Origin: Bacteroidia bacterium | GTDB taxonomy: Bacteria; Bacteroidota; Bacteroidia; Cytophagales; Cyclobacteriaceae | Assembly: GCA_030426345.1 (NCBI GenBank) | Contig: JAUHYU010000019.1 | Coordinates: 1 to 58,140 of the forward strand | DNA length: 58,140 nucleotides | Reading direction: 5' to 3' | Translations under genes and position numbers: made by a program | Notes under the pieces: model-generated | Database searches by the model: none | Seen by the model: only the letters and a program-made list of their open reading frames with translations | What the model was told of the DNA's origin: nothing | Shown here: positions 33,503-43,503 of the stretch, piece after piece | How positions within the stretch are numbered: position 1 is the first letter of the stretch | Layout of the letters: every line of letters begins with the position of its first letter

Positions 33503-34645
33503 TCATTGTGTAAAGGCATTTAACAAATAAAATGCACCATCAATTACAATGTCATCATTAGGACTAAGACCATCCATTTTTAGCAACTCAACAAACCCAT
33601 CAGATTCCTTTCCTGTAGTGACGGAAACTTTGCGGTAAGTTGCACTTTGAGTAGAGTTTGAATCTTTTCTAAAAACATATTTTTGTCCTTCAGCTGTTAC
33701 TATTGCGGTTTCAGGTAGTGCAAATGTTGATACATCAGAGGTAATTATAGAAGCATTGGCATACATGCCTACTGAAAAAATAGATTCATCCCCAGAAATA
33801 TGTATGTGTACTTTTATAGACCTTTTATCTTCTGATAAGTCCTGGCCAACTAAAAACACCTCCCCCTCAATAACACCACTATGTAAGCTGGGCAATAGGA
33901 ACAGTACCTTCTGACCCTTTTTAACTTTAGACATATCTTTTTCGTAAACACTTAATTCTAAATGCAAATGATCAGGGTCTACTATTTCAAATAGTTCATC
34001 TGCCAAGTCTACATGTGTTCCAATTATTACATTCAACTTTTTCACACTCCCAGAAATAGGTGATTTAAGCGATACCCTAGTTTCAAACTTTCCGTTATTG
34101 AGCGTTGTAAAATTGGTGCCAAGCAGGTGAAGTTTAGATTTCACACCTTCCAACACTGCGTTTGCCATTTGGTAATCAACTTTAGCTGTTAACAGTTTCT
34201 TTTTGGAGATGGCATTTTCTTTACTCAACTGAATTTGGCGGTTATATTCCTCTTTTAAAAATGAGGTCTTGGCCAACAGTTCCAGATACTGCTGTTGTAA
34301 GTCTATAAAATCCATGCTTTCCAACTCGACCATGGTTTGTCCTTTTCTCACATTATCCCCGACCAAAAAATTAACTTTTCGGACATACCCGTTGATCATC
34401 GGGCTAATAACAGCTTTATTTTGTGGAGGCACATCAAGATACCCGTTGGCCTTAATTATATCAGAGACATTGCGCTTGGTAATATGGCCCAACTTGAGTT
34501 TTAACGTCTCCGACTGAACGGGAGTCAATTCTACTGTAACCGGTGTGCCGCTGACAGCGGTCTGCTCCGTTTTGCTGTTTTCATTTTCTCCCGAACACGC
34601 CAAAACTAGTATGGATGCAAAAGTGATATATTTTAATGTTTTCAT
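33503..34645 (-). CDS. RND efflux periplasmic adaptor (CusB/CzcB-like)
   Basis: A 380-aa membrane-fusion lipoprotein linking the inner-membrane pump to the outer membrane. The lipobox is LVLAC. A beta-barrel/lipoyl half (APVQSETLKLKLGHI, AVISPMINGYVRKVNFLVGDNVRKGQ) encloses the long alpha-hairpin (about 115-170), followed by the second lipoyl motif SPISGSVKKLNVIIGTHV and a C-terminal domain. This is the family layout. It starts 15 bases after the CusA-type gene stop (same strand), giving one operon. Ion specificity is not encoded in a visible motif; Cu, Zn, Co or Cd are all possible. One motif copy lies inside (34307-34316). Confidence 0.92.
   Translation of the reverse strand: MKTLKYITFASILVLACSGENENSKTEQTAVSGTPVTVELTPVQSETLKLKLGHITKRNVSDIIKANGYLDVPPQNKAVISPMINGYVRKVNFLVGDNVRKGQTMVELESMDFIDLQQQYLELLAKTSFLKEEYNRQIQLSKENAISKKKLLTAKVDYQMANAVLEGVKSKLHLLGTNFTTLNNGKFETRVSLKSPISGSVKKLNVIIGTHVDLADELFEIVDPDHLHLELSVYEKDMSKVKKGQKVLFLLPSLHSGVIEGEVFLVGQDLSEDKRSIKVHIHISGDESIFSVGMYANASIITSDVSTFALPETAIVTAEGQKYVFRKDSNSTQSATYRKVSVTTGKESDGFVELLKMDGLSPNDDIVIDGAFYLLNAFTQ
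34307..34316 (-). repeat. Dispersed motif CATGGATTTT, copy 9
   Basis: Sense strand of the adaptor gene, encoding Met-Asp-Phe; the extension is degenerate (AC instead of GC). Confidence 0.8.
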
Positions 34646-34660
34646 GTATTTGCTATTAAC

Positions 34661-37600
34661 TTATTTCAGTAGATAATTAATTTTTAGGGTCACCTGATTG
34701 TAGGCGTGAAGGTTGTCTAGATAGCCCAACTTAATCTGGATGACCTGACCGATACTTCGGATATATTCGAGATATCCGATCTCTCCATTTTTGTATAATA
34801 TGCCTGCGTTTTCCATAATCAAATTTGCGTTTCTCAAGGATGTCCTTTCATAAGCGTCCAATTTTTCTATCAGCGTTTTTCGTTGATTATGTAGCACCTG
34901 CAAGTCATTGACAATACTGAACCGTTGGAGTTGATACGTATTATGTCGTATTTCATTTTGGATTTTCGCCGATTGGATTTGTCCACTGTTTGGTCTAAAC
35001 CACAACGGGAAGCGCAAACTCATTTCCCAGCCATCATGCCCTTTAGATTTATCAATCGATTGGTTGAAATAGCCAAATGAAAGTTTAGGAGAGGCTGTGG
35101 ATTTTTGGACTTTAATGTTTTGTTCAGAAACAAGTAGCCCCTTTTGCAGATAAAGCATTAAAACCGATTTTTCAAAAGTAATATTCAGGCTGTCCATATT
35201 AAAGTTTGTCTTTACTTTTGGCAAAGAATCCATAACTGTTGTATATAATATATCGGATTGTAGGACTTTCATAAATCTGTGTTGTGCCGATGTAAAATCA
35301 GATTTTGCCTGTTGCAACATCAATCTGAGGTCCTCATATTTCGATTCCATCATCAATTTGGAAAGCAGGTTGTTTTCTCCGGATTGATACATATGGTCAG
35401 CAATTTTTAATGCCTCCTTATACTGCAAATAATCCGTTTCAATGAGTTCTTGGCGATATTGCCTCCAGGCGAGCCCGTAGTATGCCATTTCGGTTTCCAA
35501 TTCTATGTTCTTAGCTATCAATAATTGTTTAGCTTCATCTTGATCCACTAGGAGTTTCATAAAATTAGACGTAGATGCCTGATGAAAAGGTGCTCCAAAA
35601 TCCTGCTTTATTTGCCAGTTATAATCCACTAATTCAGAATTGAGCTGACCATTGGAGTAAAGAAATTCGGTATCACCAAGCTGCCAAGCTGTTTTTAATA
35701 AGGACTTTTGCTCTTCCACCATTAGGGAGGCATTTTTCAATTCGATATTATTTGATTTTGCAATTTTCATGGCACTATTTAAATCAATTTCTTTATCCTG
35801 GGCATTGGAAAGTGATGATATAAATACAAAAGGCAGTGCAATAAGAAACAATCTAAGGTTATATTTTGAGTGTCCCTTTTTGACATAACCGCCATATACT
35901 AAGGTATATATGACTGGCAATACAATCAGTGTAAGCAATGTAGCTGTCGTCAACCCACCAATAACCACTGTAGCTAATGGTCGCTGCACTTCAGCTCCTG
36001 CTGATTCCGAAAATGCCATAGGGAAAAAACCCAAGGCAGCGGCAGATGCTGTGAGTAAAACAGGCCGCAATCTAGCCTTTGTGCCTTCAATAACACATTC
36101 TTTAATATTAGAGATTCCTTTCTCCATCAGTTCGTTAAAATGACTGATCAGTACGATGCCATTGAGTGTAGCAATTCCGAAAAGTGCTATGAACCCTATA
36201 CCGGCAGAAATGCTAAAAGGCATGTCCCTTATCCAAAGAAAAAACACTCCACCAATTGCAGAAAGTGGAATAACTGTATAAATCAGAGCCGCTTGGGTCA
36301 CAGATCGAAAAGCAAAATATAGCAATATGAAAATCAAGATAAGCACTATAGGAACCACGATCTTTAATCTTTTTGTTGCATTTTGAAGGTTTTCAAACTG
36401 ACCTCCGTATGTTATATAATAGCCATTTGGCAAATTGACATTTGCCTCAATGATCCTTTTCGCCTCGTCTACTATTGTTTGCACATCGCTGTTACGCACA
36501 TTTATGCCAATCACAATTCGCCGATGGGTATTATCTCTGGATATTTGCGCTGGCCCGCTTTGAATTGAAATATCTGCAACTTCCTGAATAGGAATTTGCT
36601 GCCCTGAGGGGGTATTTACTCTTATTTGTTTTAAACTTTCTAGGGATTTTCTATTCAATTTATCAAAACGTACGACGAGGTCAAACCTACGCTCGCCTTC
36701 AAATACAGTACTTGCCGTTTTTCCTGCAAATGTCATCGCTATTATATCATTGATGTTCGAAATATTCAACCCATAATGCGCCATTCTTTGGCGATCGTAT
36801 TTTACCTGCATTTGAGGCAATCCAACGATCTGTTCTACACTAATGTCCGATGCTCCTTCAATATCACTAATCAAGGCTTTTATTTTCAGTGCCTGATCAT
36901 ATAAAATTTGCAGGTCTTCGCCATATATTTTTATAGCCAGATCGGCGCGTACTCCAGTTATCAATTCATTAAAGCGCATTTCTATTGGTTGGGTAAATTC
37001 AAACTCAACGCCTGGAAATACCGACATCGCTTCTTTCATTTTATCTGCTAATGCTTCCTTTGTTTCTGCGCTGACCCATTCTGATTTTGGTTTTAGACAG
37101 ATGATAATGTCAGACATTTCCATGGACATGGGATCCGTTGGCACTTCAGCAGCACCAATTCGAGAAACAACTTGTGACACTTCTGGAAATTCATCTAACA
37201 AAATACTCTCAATTTTTGTGCAAAACTGCACTGTTTCACTAAGCGATGTACCTGGACGTAATACAGGCTGAACCACATAATCCCCTTCGTCCAGAGTAGG
37301 TATGAATTCACCTCCCATTTTTGTGAATGTGAATATGGCAGCACCCAATAGTGCAATTGCAACAAAAAGAGTAGTTCTGGTGTGTGAGAGTGCAAAGCGT
37401 AAAAAGGGGAGATAAATTCTTTCCAGAAACGCCATTATGCGATCTGAAATCTTAGGTTTGTGCAGTATTTCAGGTTTAAGTAAAAGTGCTGAAATGGCAG
37501 GAACATATGTAAGGCAAAGTAAAAGCGCTCCTGTAACAGCAAATCCAAAAGATAAAGCCATGGGCCTAAACATCTTTCCTTCAATTCCTGAAAGCGTAAG

Positions 37601-39001
37601 TATTGGTAGAAAAACGACTAGTATTATGATCTGTCCAAAAATTGCGGACTTGGTCATTTTATTAGATGCTGATCTAGTGATTTCATCTTTTGCGGATTGA
37701 AGATCTTTAGCATCTAGTTTTTTTAGTTGGGATTGGTTTTTGGTAAATTGAAATAAGACATATTCTACAATAATGACTGCCCCATCGATAATGATGCCGA
37801 AGTCAATTGCTCCTAGACTCATTAGGTTGGCACTGATGCCAAATAAGTTCATCAAGCTAATAGAAAATAAGAGAGAAAGTGGAATAATTGATGACACAAT
37901 AATTCCCGATCTCCAATCCCCAAGTAATAAAACAACCACAAAAATTACTATCAATGCACCTAAAATGAGATTTTCTGTTATTGTAAATGTTGTTTTGTCA
38001 ATTAGCTCTGTCCTTTCCAAGAATGGATTGATTTTAATTCCCGGTGGAAGTGTTTTTTGAACTTCTGCAACACGGGTCTTTATCGCATCAATAACTTCGC
38101 TTGAGTTGGCCCCTTTGAGCATCATAACTTGCCCCATCACTTTTTCTCCATGCCCATTTGCAGTAATTGCACCAAACCTTGTAGCATGTCCCATGCGCAC
38201 TTCACCAACATCTCGGATCAGTATGGGCAGATTATTCACAGACTTAACTACAATATTTTCTATATCCTCTATTGATTTCACCATGCCATCTCCTCTAACA
38301 AAATAGCTTTCGTGATATTTTTCAATGTATCCGCCACCTATAATTTCGTTATTGTTTTCTAGTGCTTTGAAGACCTCATCTATTCCAACATCTATGGAGA
38401 TTAATCTATCAGGATTTACAGCAACTTCATATTGCTTTAGAAAACCTCCCCAAGTATTCACTTCAACGACTCCCGGTATCCCGATCAGCTGCCTGCGCAC
38501 AATCCAGTCTTGTATGGTGCGCAATTCCATTATAGAATATACAGAATCATATTCTGGTTCTACATCTAAAACATATTGATAAATTTCTCCCAACCCTGTG
38601 GAGATAGGGCCCATCTCTGGAACGCCGTATTGTTCGGGTATTACTTGTTCTGCAGATTTTAGTTTTTCAGCTATTAATTGTCTTGGCAAATATGTACCCA
38701 AATCATCATCAAAAATGATTGTGACTACAGATAGCCCGAATTTTGAAATGGAACGGATTTCCTCTACTCCAGGAAGATTGCCCATTTCCAATTCGATGGG
38801 ATAGGTAATAAATTGTTCAATATCTTCTGTGGCCAAATTACGCGATGTGGTAATTACCTGTACCTGATTGTTAGTGATGTCAGGAACAGTACCAAGCGAA
38901 ATATGATAAATGGAATAAACTCCCCACAAGATAAGTCCAATAGTAAAAAGTAAAACGATCAGCTTATTACTGATGCTGAATGCAACTATTTTCTCGATCA
39001 T
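34661..39001 (-). CDS. Heavy-metal efflux RND pump (CusA/CzcA) fused to a TolC-like outer-membrane domain
   Basis: A 1446-aa fusion. Residues 1 to about 1045 are a complete HME-type RND pump with the usual twelve helices and two large periplasmic loops; LGAIDFGIIIDGAVIIVEY is the family's TM4 signature with its essential Asp. Residues from about 1068 to 1446 are an outer-membrane-factor (TolC/CzcC) domain of long coiled helices. Between them sits LFLIALPFVFISSLSNAQ, which looks like an intact signal peptide with a cleavage site at SNA-Q. The chain may thus be processed into two proteins, or act as one tethered unit; this is inference. Fusions of this kind occur in Bacteroidota. First protein of the pump-adaptor pair. 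Confidence 0.93.
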   Translation of the reverse strand: MIEKIVAFSISNKLIVLLFTIGLILWGVYSIYHISLGTVPDITNNQVQVITTSRNLATEDIEQFITYPIELEMGNLPGVEEIRSISKFGLSVVTIIFDDDLGTYLPRQLIAEKLKSAEQVIPEQYGVPEMGPISTGLGEIYQYVLDVEPEYDSVYSIMELRTIQDWIVRRQLIGIPGVVEVNTWGGFLKQYEVAVNPDRLISIDVGIDEVFKALENNNEIIGGGYIEKYHESYFVRGDGMVKSIEDIENIVVKSVNNLPILIRDVGEVRMGHATRFGAITANGHGEKVMGQVMMLKGANSSEVIDAIKTRVAEVQKTLPPGIKINPFLERTELIDKTTFTITENLILGALIVIFVVVLLLGDWRSGIIVSSIIPLSLLFSISLMNLFGISANLMSLGAIDFGIIIDGAVIIVEYVLFQFTKNQSQLKKLDAKDLQSAKDEITRSASNKMTKSAIFGQIIILVVFLPILTLSGIEGKMFRPMALSFGFAVTGALLLCLTYVPAISALLLKPEILHKPKISDRIMAFLERIYLPFLRFALSHTRTTLFVAIALLGAAIFTFTKMGGEFIPTLDEGDYVVQPVLRPGTSLSETVQFCTKIESILLDEFPEVSQVVSRIGAAEVPTDPMSMEMSDIIICLKPKSEWVSAETKEALADKMKEAMSVFPGVEFEFTQPIEMRFNELITGVRADLAIKIYGEDLQILYDQALKIKALISDIEGASDISVEQIVGLPQMQVKYDRQRMAHYGLNISNINDIIAMTFAGKTASTVFEGERRFDLVVRFDKLNRKSLESLKQIRVNTPSGQQIPIQEVADISIQSGPAQISRDNTHRRIVIGINVRNSDVQTIVDEAKRIIEANVNLPNGYYITYGGQFENLQNATKRLKIVVPIVLILIFILLYFAFRSVTQAALIYTVIPLSAIGGVFFLWIRDMPFSISAGIGFIALFGIATLNGIVLISHFNELMEKGISNIKECVIEGTKARLRPVLLTASAAALGFFPMAFSESAGAEVQRPLATVVIGGLTTATLLTLIVLPVIYTLVYGGYVKKGHSKYNLRLFLIALPFVFISSLSNAQDKEIDLNSAMKIAKSNNIELKNASLMVEEQKSLLKTAWQLGDTEFLYSNGQLNSELVDYNWQIKQDFGAPFHQASTSNFMKLLVDQDEAKQLLIAKNIELETEMAYYGLAWRQYRQELIETDYLQYKEALKIADHMYQSGENNLLSKLMMESKYEDLRLMLQQAKSDFTSAQHRFMKVLQSDILYTTVMDSLPKVKTNFNMDSLNITFEKSVLMLYLQKGLLVSEQNIKVQKSTASPKLSFGYFNQSIDKSKGHDGWEMSLRFPLWFRPNSGQIQSAKIQNEIRHNTYQLQRFSIVNDLQVLHNQRKTLIEKLDAYERTSLRNANLIMENAGILYKNGEIGYLEYIRSIGQVIQIKLGYLDNLHAYNQVTLKINYLLK

Positions 39002-39072
39002 GACCGAAATGATTTTAGTGAATACGTAATGAAAGCCTAATGGGAAAAAGGCTCAATAATCCATGAAAAAGG

Positions 39073-39444
39073 CTAAGATATTTTCGGGGGGGCTCTAAGT
39101 CCAGAAGTAGAAATATAATAGGAGAATACGCTTTTAATTACGCTATCAATATAATTTGCATCTTTTATTAAGTCAGTACTTTCAATGACTTCAAGGATTG
39201 CTATGCATGTAGCATCTAAATCGAGAAAATATGATACATTATAGTCTTTGTAATCTTCGAGATGCTTGCTTCCCAAATCCTGGGCGAGCGACCGTTTTAC
39301 AATATCTACTAGTGAAGGGGGCTTAACCGTGGAAATTTCAGTTTTGGAAAACTGATCTTTCAAATGGCTATGCGGAAGGATCGAGTGAACCAATACAACA
39401 GCAAAAGAGCAAGTTAAGAAGAAGATTGCTAGGTTTTTTTTCAT
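39073..39444 (-). CDS. Small exported protein of the efflux operon
   Basis: A 123-aa protein with an N-terminal membrane/signal segment (MKKNLAIFFLTCSFAVVLV) followed by HSILPHSHLKDQ, three His within nine residues, and a conserved-looking C-terminus LRAPPKIS. The frame is open from 39480; ATG 39444 is the start that begins the signal. Short proteins with His-rich starts and an LR-x-PP end recur beside CusA-type pumps in Bacteroidota. The gene lies 71 bases upstream of the pump on the same strand. A metal-binding or accessory role is inferred, not shown. Confidence 0.7.
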   Translation of the reverse strand: MKKNLAIFFLTCSFAVVLVHSILPHSHLKDQFSKTEISTVKPPSLVDIVKRSLAQDLGSKHLEDYKDYNVSYFLDLDATCIAILEVIESTDLIKDANYIDSVIKSVFSYYISTSGLRAPPKIS

Positions 39445-39600
39445 GATTGCAGACCTAAACTTCGTCGAACAAATATACACAAATCACTTCATATATTGAA
39501 TACTGCTACCTAAAGTTATCGTTACTTTTATATAAGTCGCGTTAGTTGTAAATATCTCTTGGAAAAGAGGCTCAACGCCTATTTGGAGAAAATCATGTCA

Positions 39601-39635
39601 AAAAAAAGAGGTTTAAACATTTGTTCAAACCTCTT
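39601..39635 (-). terminator. Intrinsic terminator of the 97-aa gene
   Basis: A 9-bp stem (AAGAGGTTT / AAACCTCTT) with a 12-base loop is followed on the minus strand by a run of seven T, 21 bases after the stop of the gene at 39657-39950. Confidence 0.8.
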
Positions 39636-39656
39636 GGTATTTTGGAGAGTAGCAAA

Positions 39657-39950
39657 CTATGCACTAATGCGCAATTGCTTCAGGGCTTTTACCGGACCAA
39701 AAAGCCTCGAAGAAACAATTCTGTCCTTTCCCTTCACAAGACTGATTTCTACCGGGGCAACATTTGCATCTTTAGTTTTCTCAGATGCTCTTTCGTAAAA
39801 AGTTTTGGCTTCATTAAACTCACCTTTTTTAAATTCATGGCGTGTCCGATTAGCCTTTACGGGCATGCCCGGGATAAAATGATACAAAGTCACATCGACA
39901 TTGTAAGAGGGCTTAAATGAATTGATAAAGTTTCTCCAGCTCTGTTTCAT
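39657..39950 (-). CDS. Small basic cytoplasmic protein of unknown function
   Basis: A 97-aa protein with no signal peptide, rich in Lys and Arg; the middle (HEFKKGEFNEAKTFYERASEK) looks helical and TPR-like, then a short beta-like part (VAPVEISLVKGKDRIVSSR). I do not recognise it. A strong terminator right after its stop and an ATG start in a well-spaced place support a real single-gene unit. Confidence 0.65.
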   Translation of the reverse strand: MKQSWRNFINSFKPSYNVDVTLYHFIPGMPVKANRTRHEFKKGEFNEAKTFYERASEKTKDANVAPVEISLVKGKDRIVSSRLFGPVKALKQLRISA

Positions 39951-40539
39951 AATGTTTTAAAATTGATTCAAAGCAAACATAGATTGAAATACAGACCTTA
40001 AAAAATGCACTTTCTACGAAACATTACCAAGGTGAGGAAATAAAATGGGCCCTTTTCCCCATGAAACCATACACGATAAATAGGGCATGGTATAATGAAG
40101 AATTCCACTTTATAATATACTGGCCAAATTATAAATTAACTTGCTGATAATGAGCAACAAATAATTTGATAGATCATCATTTCTAATTGCAATCGTGCAA
40201 ACTTTCTAAGAATAATTATATATAATACTTACTGAATTATATTTTTCCTGACATGAGCATCTCACCGATGTGCTATGATTTCCTTACACAAGATGAAGTA
40301 AAAAAAATTCCATAATGGGAATTATTAGCCTGTGATTATCTGCCTGCGGCATCTATAATTAGTAAAATAGCTAGCAAAACCATAGTTTTTCCATGAATCA
40401 TTGCAGATATTCGATAGTTGTTGAAAAGAGTTATGTATTACTAAATTCATGGATTTTAGAGGCTTTTCGAACTAATATTTACAGATTATATATGCTGCAT
40501 TATAATTCCATTACTCTTCGCTCTATCTAATTAAAACGT
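39951..40539. other. Gene-free AT-rich stretch with one dispersed motif
   Basis: About 590 bases with no credible gene. It should hold the promoters of the 97-aa gene and of the DUF5916 gene, but no clear TAnnTTTG element is seen for either. The only notable element is the full motif copy at 40448. No RNA gene recognised. Confidence 0.55.
40448..40457 (+). repeat. Dispersed motif CATGGATTTT, copy 10
   Basis: Intergenic, full match with extension AGAG-GC-TTTTC, 83 bases before the DUF5916 gene; a second, near-perfect copy in the same orientation follows that gene at 42734. Confidence 0.9.
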
Positions 40540-42714
40540 ATGCGCTATAGATATTGGTTGTTTACGTTTCTTTTAATGATCTCTTCTTATGCATTTTCGC
40601 AGAAGATAAATGCAGATTATATTCTAAATATAAAAGAAACGGAAGATCCGATCATGATCGATGGGGAATTGACAGAAATGACATGGGAAAATGCCGATGT
40701 CGCCAGCGAATTTTTCATGGTGCTTCCCATGGATACCAGCCACTCCAAAGCCAAAACAAAAGTGATGATGGCTTACGACAACAATGCATTTTATTTAGTG
40801 GCTGTTTGCTACGATGATCTCCCTGGTGGATATACAGTCGAATCGCTGCGCAGGGATTTTTCTTTTGGTAAGAATGATAATTTTTTGGTGTTTATTGATC
40901 CATTTGATGATCAAACTAACGGGTTCTCTTTTGGTGCCAATGCAGCCGGTGCGCAGTGGGATGGAATGATGCATGGAGGGCATACTGTAAACTTGAATTG
41001 GGACAATAAATGGTCTTCTAAGGTCAAGAACTATGACAACAAATGGATTTTTGAATGTAGAATACCTTTCAAAACCATGCGATATAAAAAGGGAATCAAG
41101 CAATGGGGCATCAATTTTAGCAGGCTTGACCTCAAGCTCAACGAAAAATCATCGTGGACTCCGATCCCTCGCCAATTCCCAACAGCCTCACTTGCTTACA
41201 CCGGTATTTTGCAATGGGACAAATCACCTCCCGAGCCCGGTGCCAATATATCTTTGATTCCTTACGGTATGACGAGCTATACCAAAGACCATCAAAATGA
41301 TAGAAGCGAGGATGTCAATTGGGATTTTGGAATAGACACCAAAGTGGCCATTACCTCTTCACTAAATCTGGATCTTACTGTAAATCCGGATTTCTCGCAG
41401 GTAGAGGTGGATAGGCAGGTCATCAATCTAGACAGATTTGAATTATTTTTCCCAGAGCGAAGACAGTTTTTTCTGGAGAATAGCGACTTATTCGCAAGTA
41501 TTGGGATGGAACGCATCAGGCCATTTTTCTCACGAAGGATTGGGCTGGAAAGCCCAATCATGTTTGGTGCGCGATTAAGTGGAAAGCTAAACAAAAATTG
41601 GCGTATCGGCCTCATGGATATTCAGACCAATAAGGTAGATAGCATTGGGCTACCTGTACAAAATTATGCTGTATTTGCCCTACAAAGGCAAGTTTTTGCC
41701 AGATCAAACATTGCCGCTACGTTTATCAATAAGGAATCCCTGAACTACCATCCAAGCCCAGAAGACTCCAATGCGTTTTCACTTTACAACCGTGATTTTG
41801 GATTGGAATACAACCTGGCCTCCTCCAATAATATTTGGACCGGCAAGTTGATGTACCACAAATCATTTTCTCTGGATGCTACAGGGGAGGAATATACCCA
41901 TGCATCAGAATTGATATACAGCACCAAAAAACTCACCGCAGAATGGCACCACGAATATGTGGGCTTAGGATACAACGCTGAAGTAGGTTTTGTGCCGAGG
42001 TCAAATTATTATAGCCTGAACCCTAAAATAGAATACCTGTTTTTTCCATCAAGCTCAGAGAAGGTGGCGAGTCATGGCCCCCAATTCGGCACCAATATCT
42101 ATTTGGATAATGATTTAAAAAAGACAGACACCGAAACCTTTTTGTCATATTCAGTCGATTTTTTGAACAGAAGTTCTTTTTCTGGTTGGGTAAGTGATGA
42201 TTATGTAATGCTTCTTGATGATTTCGATCCGACAAATTCAAGGGGCGAGAAGTTGCCGGCTGGCAGTACTTATGCCTGGAATGCATTCGGTTTAGATTAC
42301 GCATCTACTCCAGGCAGTTTGTTTACGTTTGATTTTAGCTCAAGATACGGTGGGTATTATAATGGAGACAGGTTGTTTTTGAGCGGCTCCGTCGGATATC
42401 GTTTTCAGCCATTCGTCAGTTTAAATGTTGATGTTGCTTTAAATAGTATCAACCTCCCCGAGCCCTACAAAAGCACAGACTTTTGGCTGGTAAGCCCAAG
42501 GCTGGACGTAACCCTTAGCAATACCGTATTTTTCACAACATTTTTACAATACAATAGCCAAGAGGAAAATGTAAATATCAATTCCAGATTTCAGTGGAGG
42601 TTTCAACCCGCATCTGACTTTTATATCGTATATACAGAAAACTATTTCCCAGAACATTTGAATGTGAAAAACCGGGCTTTGGTGCTAAAGCTGACTTACT
42701 GGTACAATATTTAA
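40540..42714 (+). CDS. DUF5916 outer-membrane protein with CBM9-like N-domain
   Basis: A 724-aa exported protein. Signal peptide about 1-20 (ending AFSQ); a carbohydrate-binding family 9-like domain (about 28-215) with the family phrase ADYILNIKETEDPIMIDGELTEMTWENADVAS; then the DUF5916 domain, a large barrel-like region (about 230-724) with FELFFPERRQFFLENSDLF near residue 305 and many amphipathic strands to the aromatic C-terminus LVLKLTYWYNI. The family is common in Bacteroidota; the function is not established, and a role in surface glycan or metallo-handling is only inferred. Monocistronic, with a motif copy on each side. Confidence 0.85.
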   Translation: MRYRYWLFTFLLMISSYAFSQKINADYILNIKETEDPIMIDGELTEMTWENADVASEFFMVLPMDTSHSKAKTKVMMAYDNNAFYLVAVCYDDLPGGYTVESLRRDFSFGKNDNFLVFIDPFDDQTNGFSFGANAAGAQWDGMMHGGHTVNLNWDNKWSSKVKNYDNKWIFECRIPFKTMRYKKGIKQWGINFSRLDLKLNEKSSWTPIPRQFPTASLAYTGILQWDKSPPEPGANISLIPYGMTSYTKDHQNDRSEDVNWDFGIDTKVAITSSLNLDLTVNPDFSQVEVDRQVINLDRFELFFPERRQFFLENSDLFASIGMERIRPFFSRRIGLESPIMFGARLSGKLNKNWRIGLMDIQTNKVDSIGLPVQNYAVFALQRQVFARSNIAATFINKESLNYHPSPEDSNAFSLYNRDFGLEYNLASSNNIWTGKLMYHKSFSLDATGEEYTHASELIYSTKKLTAEWHHEYVGLGYNAEVGFVPRSNYYSLNPKIEYLFFPSSSEKVASHGPQFGTNIYLDNDLKKTDTETFLSYSVDFLNRSSFSGWVSDDYVMLLDDFDPTNSRGEKLPAGSTYAWNAFGLDYASTPGSLFTFDFSSRYGGYYNGDRLFLSGSVGYRFQPFVSLNVDVALNSINLPEPYKSTDFWLVSPRLDVTLSNTVFFTTFLQYNSQEENVNINSRFQWRFQPASDFYIVYTENYFPEHLNVKNRALVLKLTYWYNI

Positions 42715-42733
42715 TTTAGTCGAAAGATTATTT

Positions 42734-42743
42734 TATGGATTTT
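42734..42743 (+). repeat. Near-match of dispersed motif (TATGGATTTT)
   Basis: Intergenic, 9 of 10 core bases with full extension AGAG-GC-CTTTTC, just after the DUF5916 stop. Confidence 0.75.
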
Positions 42744-42795
42744 AGAGGCCTTTTCGTAAGTTTTTGTACCAATGTCTTGAATGCCACCGTTGGGT

Positions 42796-43503
42796 TTAAC
42801 AAATAATATCTGAACGGTGTGATAGTATACTTTCCAACTCAATTGCTCTTGGCAGCAATACTTCGTCCTCTAATTTGGCATGAATAGTAAGGTCTCTCTC
42901 AAATATTCTAAGCTTTGTGATCAACACATTTAAAGCAAGCGAATTGTCAAACCGATCAGATTTACTTTCTAAAATATTAACAAGAAGGTTGAGCCTTTGT
43001 TCTGCTTCGTCATTGTGATGAATCAGGTGGTTTATAAGCTTTAACTTAGGTTCGAAACTAAAATGGGAAGTATCCTTTTCCAAGGCATTGAGTATAGAAT
43101 TCACATAAGGAAATAGCTCATTTTCCTCTTGCTCAATATGCCTGATCAGCTCTTGACTATATTCATAGAATATCTTTAACAATACAGGCTTCCAAGATGA
43201 TCTATGACTACTTTTGATAGATAGTCCATCAATCATAAACGCTATTTCATTGAGGTACTTGTTGGTATAAAAAGTATGCGTTTTTTGAAGATATCGTAGT
43301 ACTATATGGATTGGGTACTTAAAAAATTGAGTGGCAGAAAAAGAATTTGGATTCAAAAAAACACCTTCCAATTGCTGATGAAATTGAGCAATCTGGTCTA
43401 GGTACTGAGCCGAACCCTTTCCATTATTGATATTCAAATACCTCAACTTGATAAGTTCCTGAGCCTCGAAGAAGTTGTTATTCATATTTTTGTGGTTGTC
43501 CAA
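42796..43503 (-). CDS. Hemerythrin-like (HHE) domain protein, RIC/YtfE-type
   Basis: A 235-aa cytoplasmic protein with a diiron four-helix bundle pattern: LQKTHTFYTNKYL (about 74-86), HIEQEENELFPYV (about 123-135), NHLIHHNDEAEQRL (about 156-169) and a final HAKLEDEVLLPRA. The spaced His and E-x-x-E-L-F-P motifs match hemerythrin-type iron sites and the RIC proteins that repair iron-sulfur clusters after nitrosative stress. The N-terminal ScdA-like cysteine domain of some RIC proteins is absent. ATG 43503 or the internal ATG seven codons later may be the start. The next gene upstream on this strand is a peroxiredoxin, which would suit an oxidative/nitrosative stress pair. Confidence 0.85.
   Translation of the reverse strand: MDNHKNMNNNFFEAQELIKLRYLNINNGKGSAQYLDQIAQFHQQLEGVFLNPNSFSATQFFKYPIHIVLRYLQKTHTFYTNKYLNEIAFMIDGLSIKSSHRSSWKPVLLKIFYEYSQELIRHIEQEENELFPYVNSILNALEKDTSHFSFEPKLKLINHLIHHNDEAEQRLNLLVNILESKSDRFDNSLALNVLITKLRIFERDLTIHAKLEDEVLLPRAIELESILSHRSDIIC

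Noticed and set aside
39951-40539. A small RNA or gene in the gene-free stretch
   Set aside because: Only weak AT-rich stems and no coding pattern; nothing to support a call.
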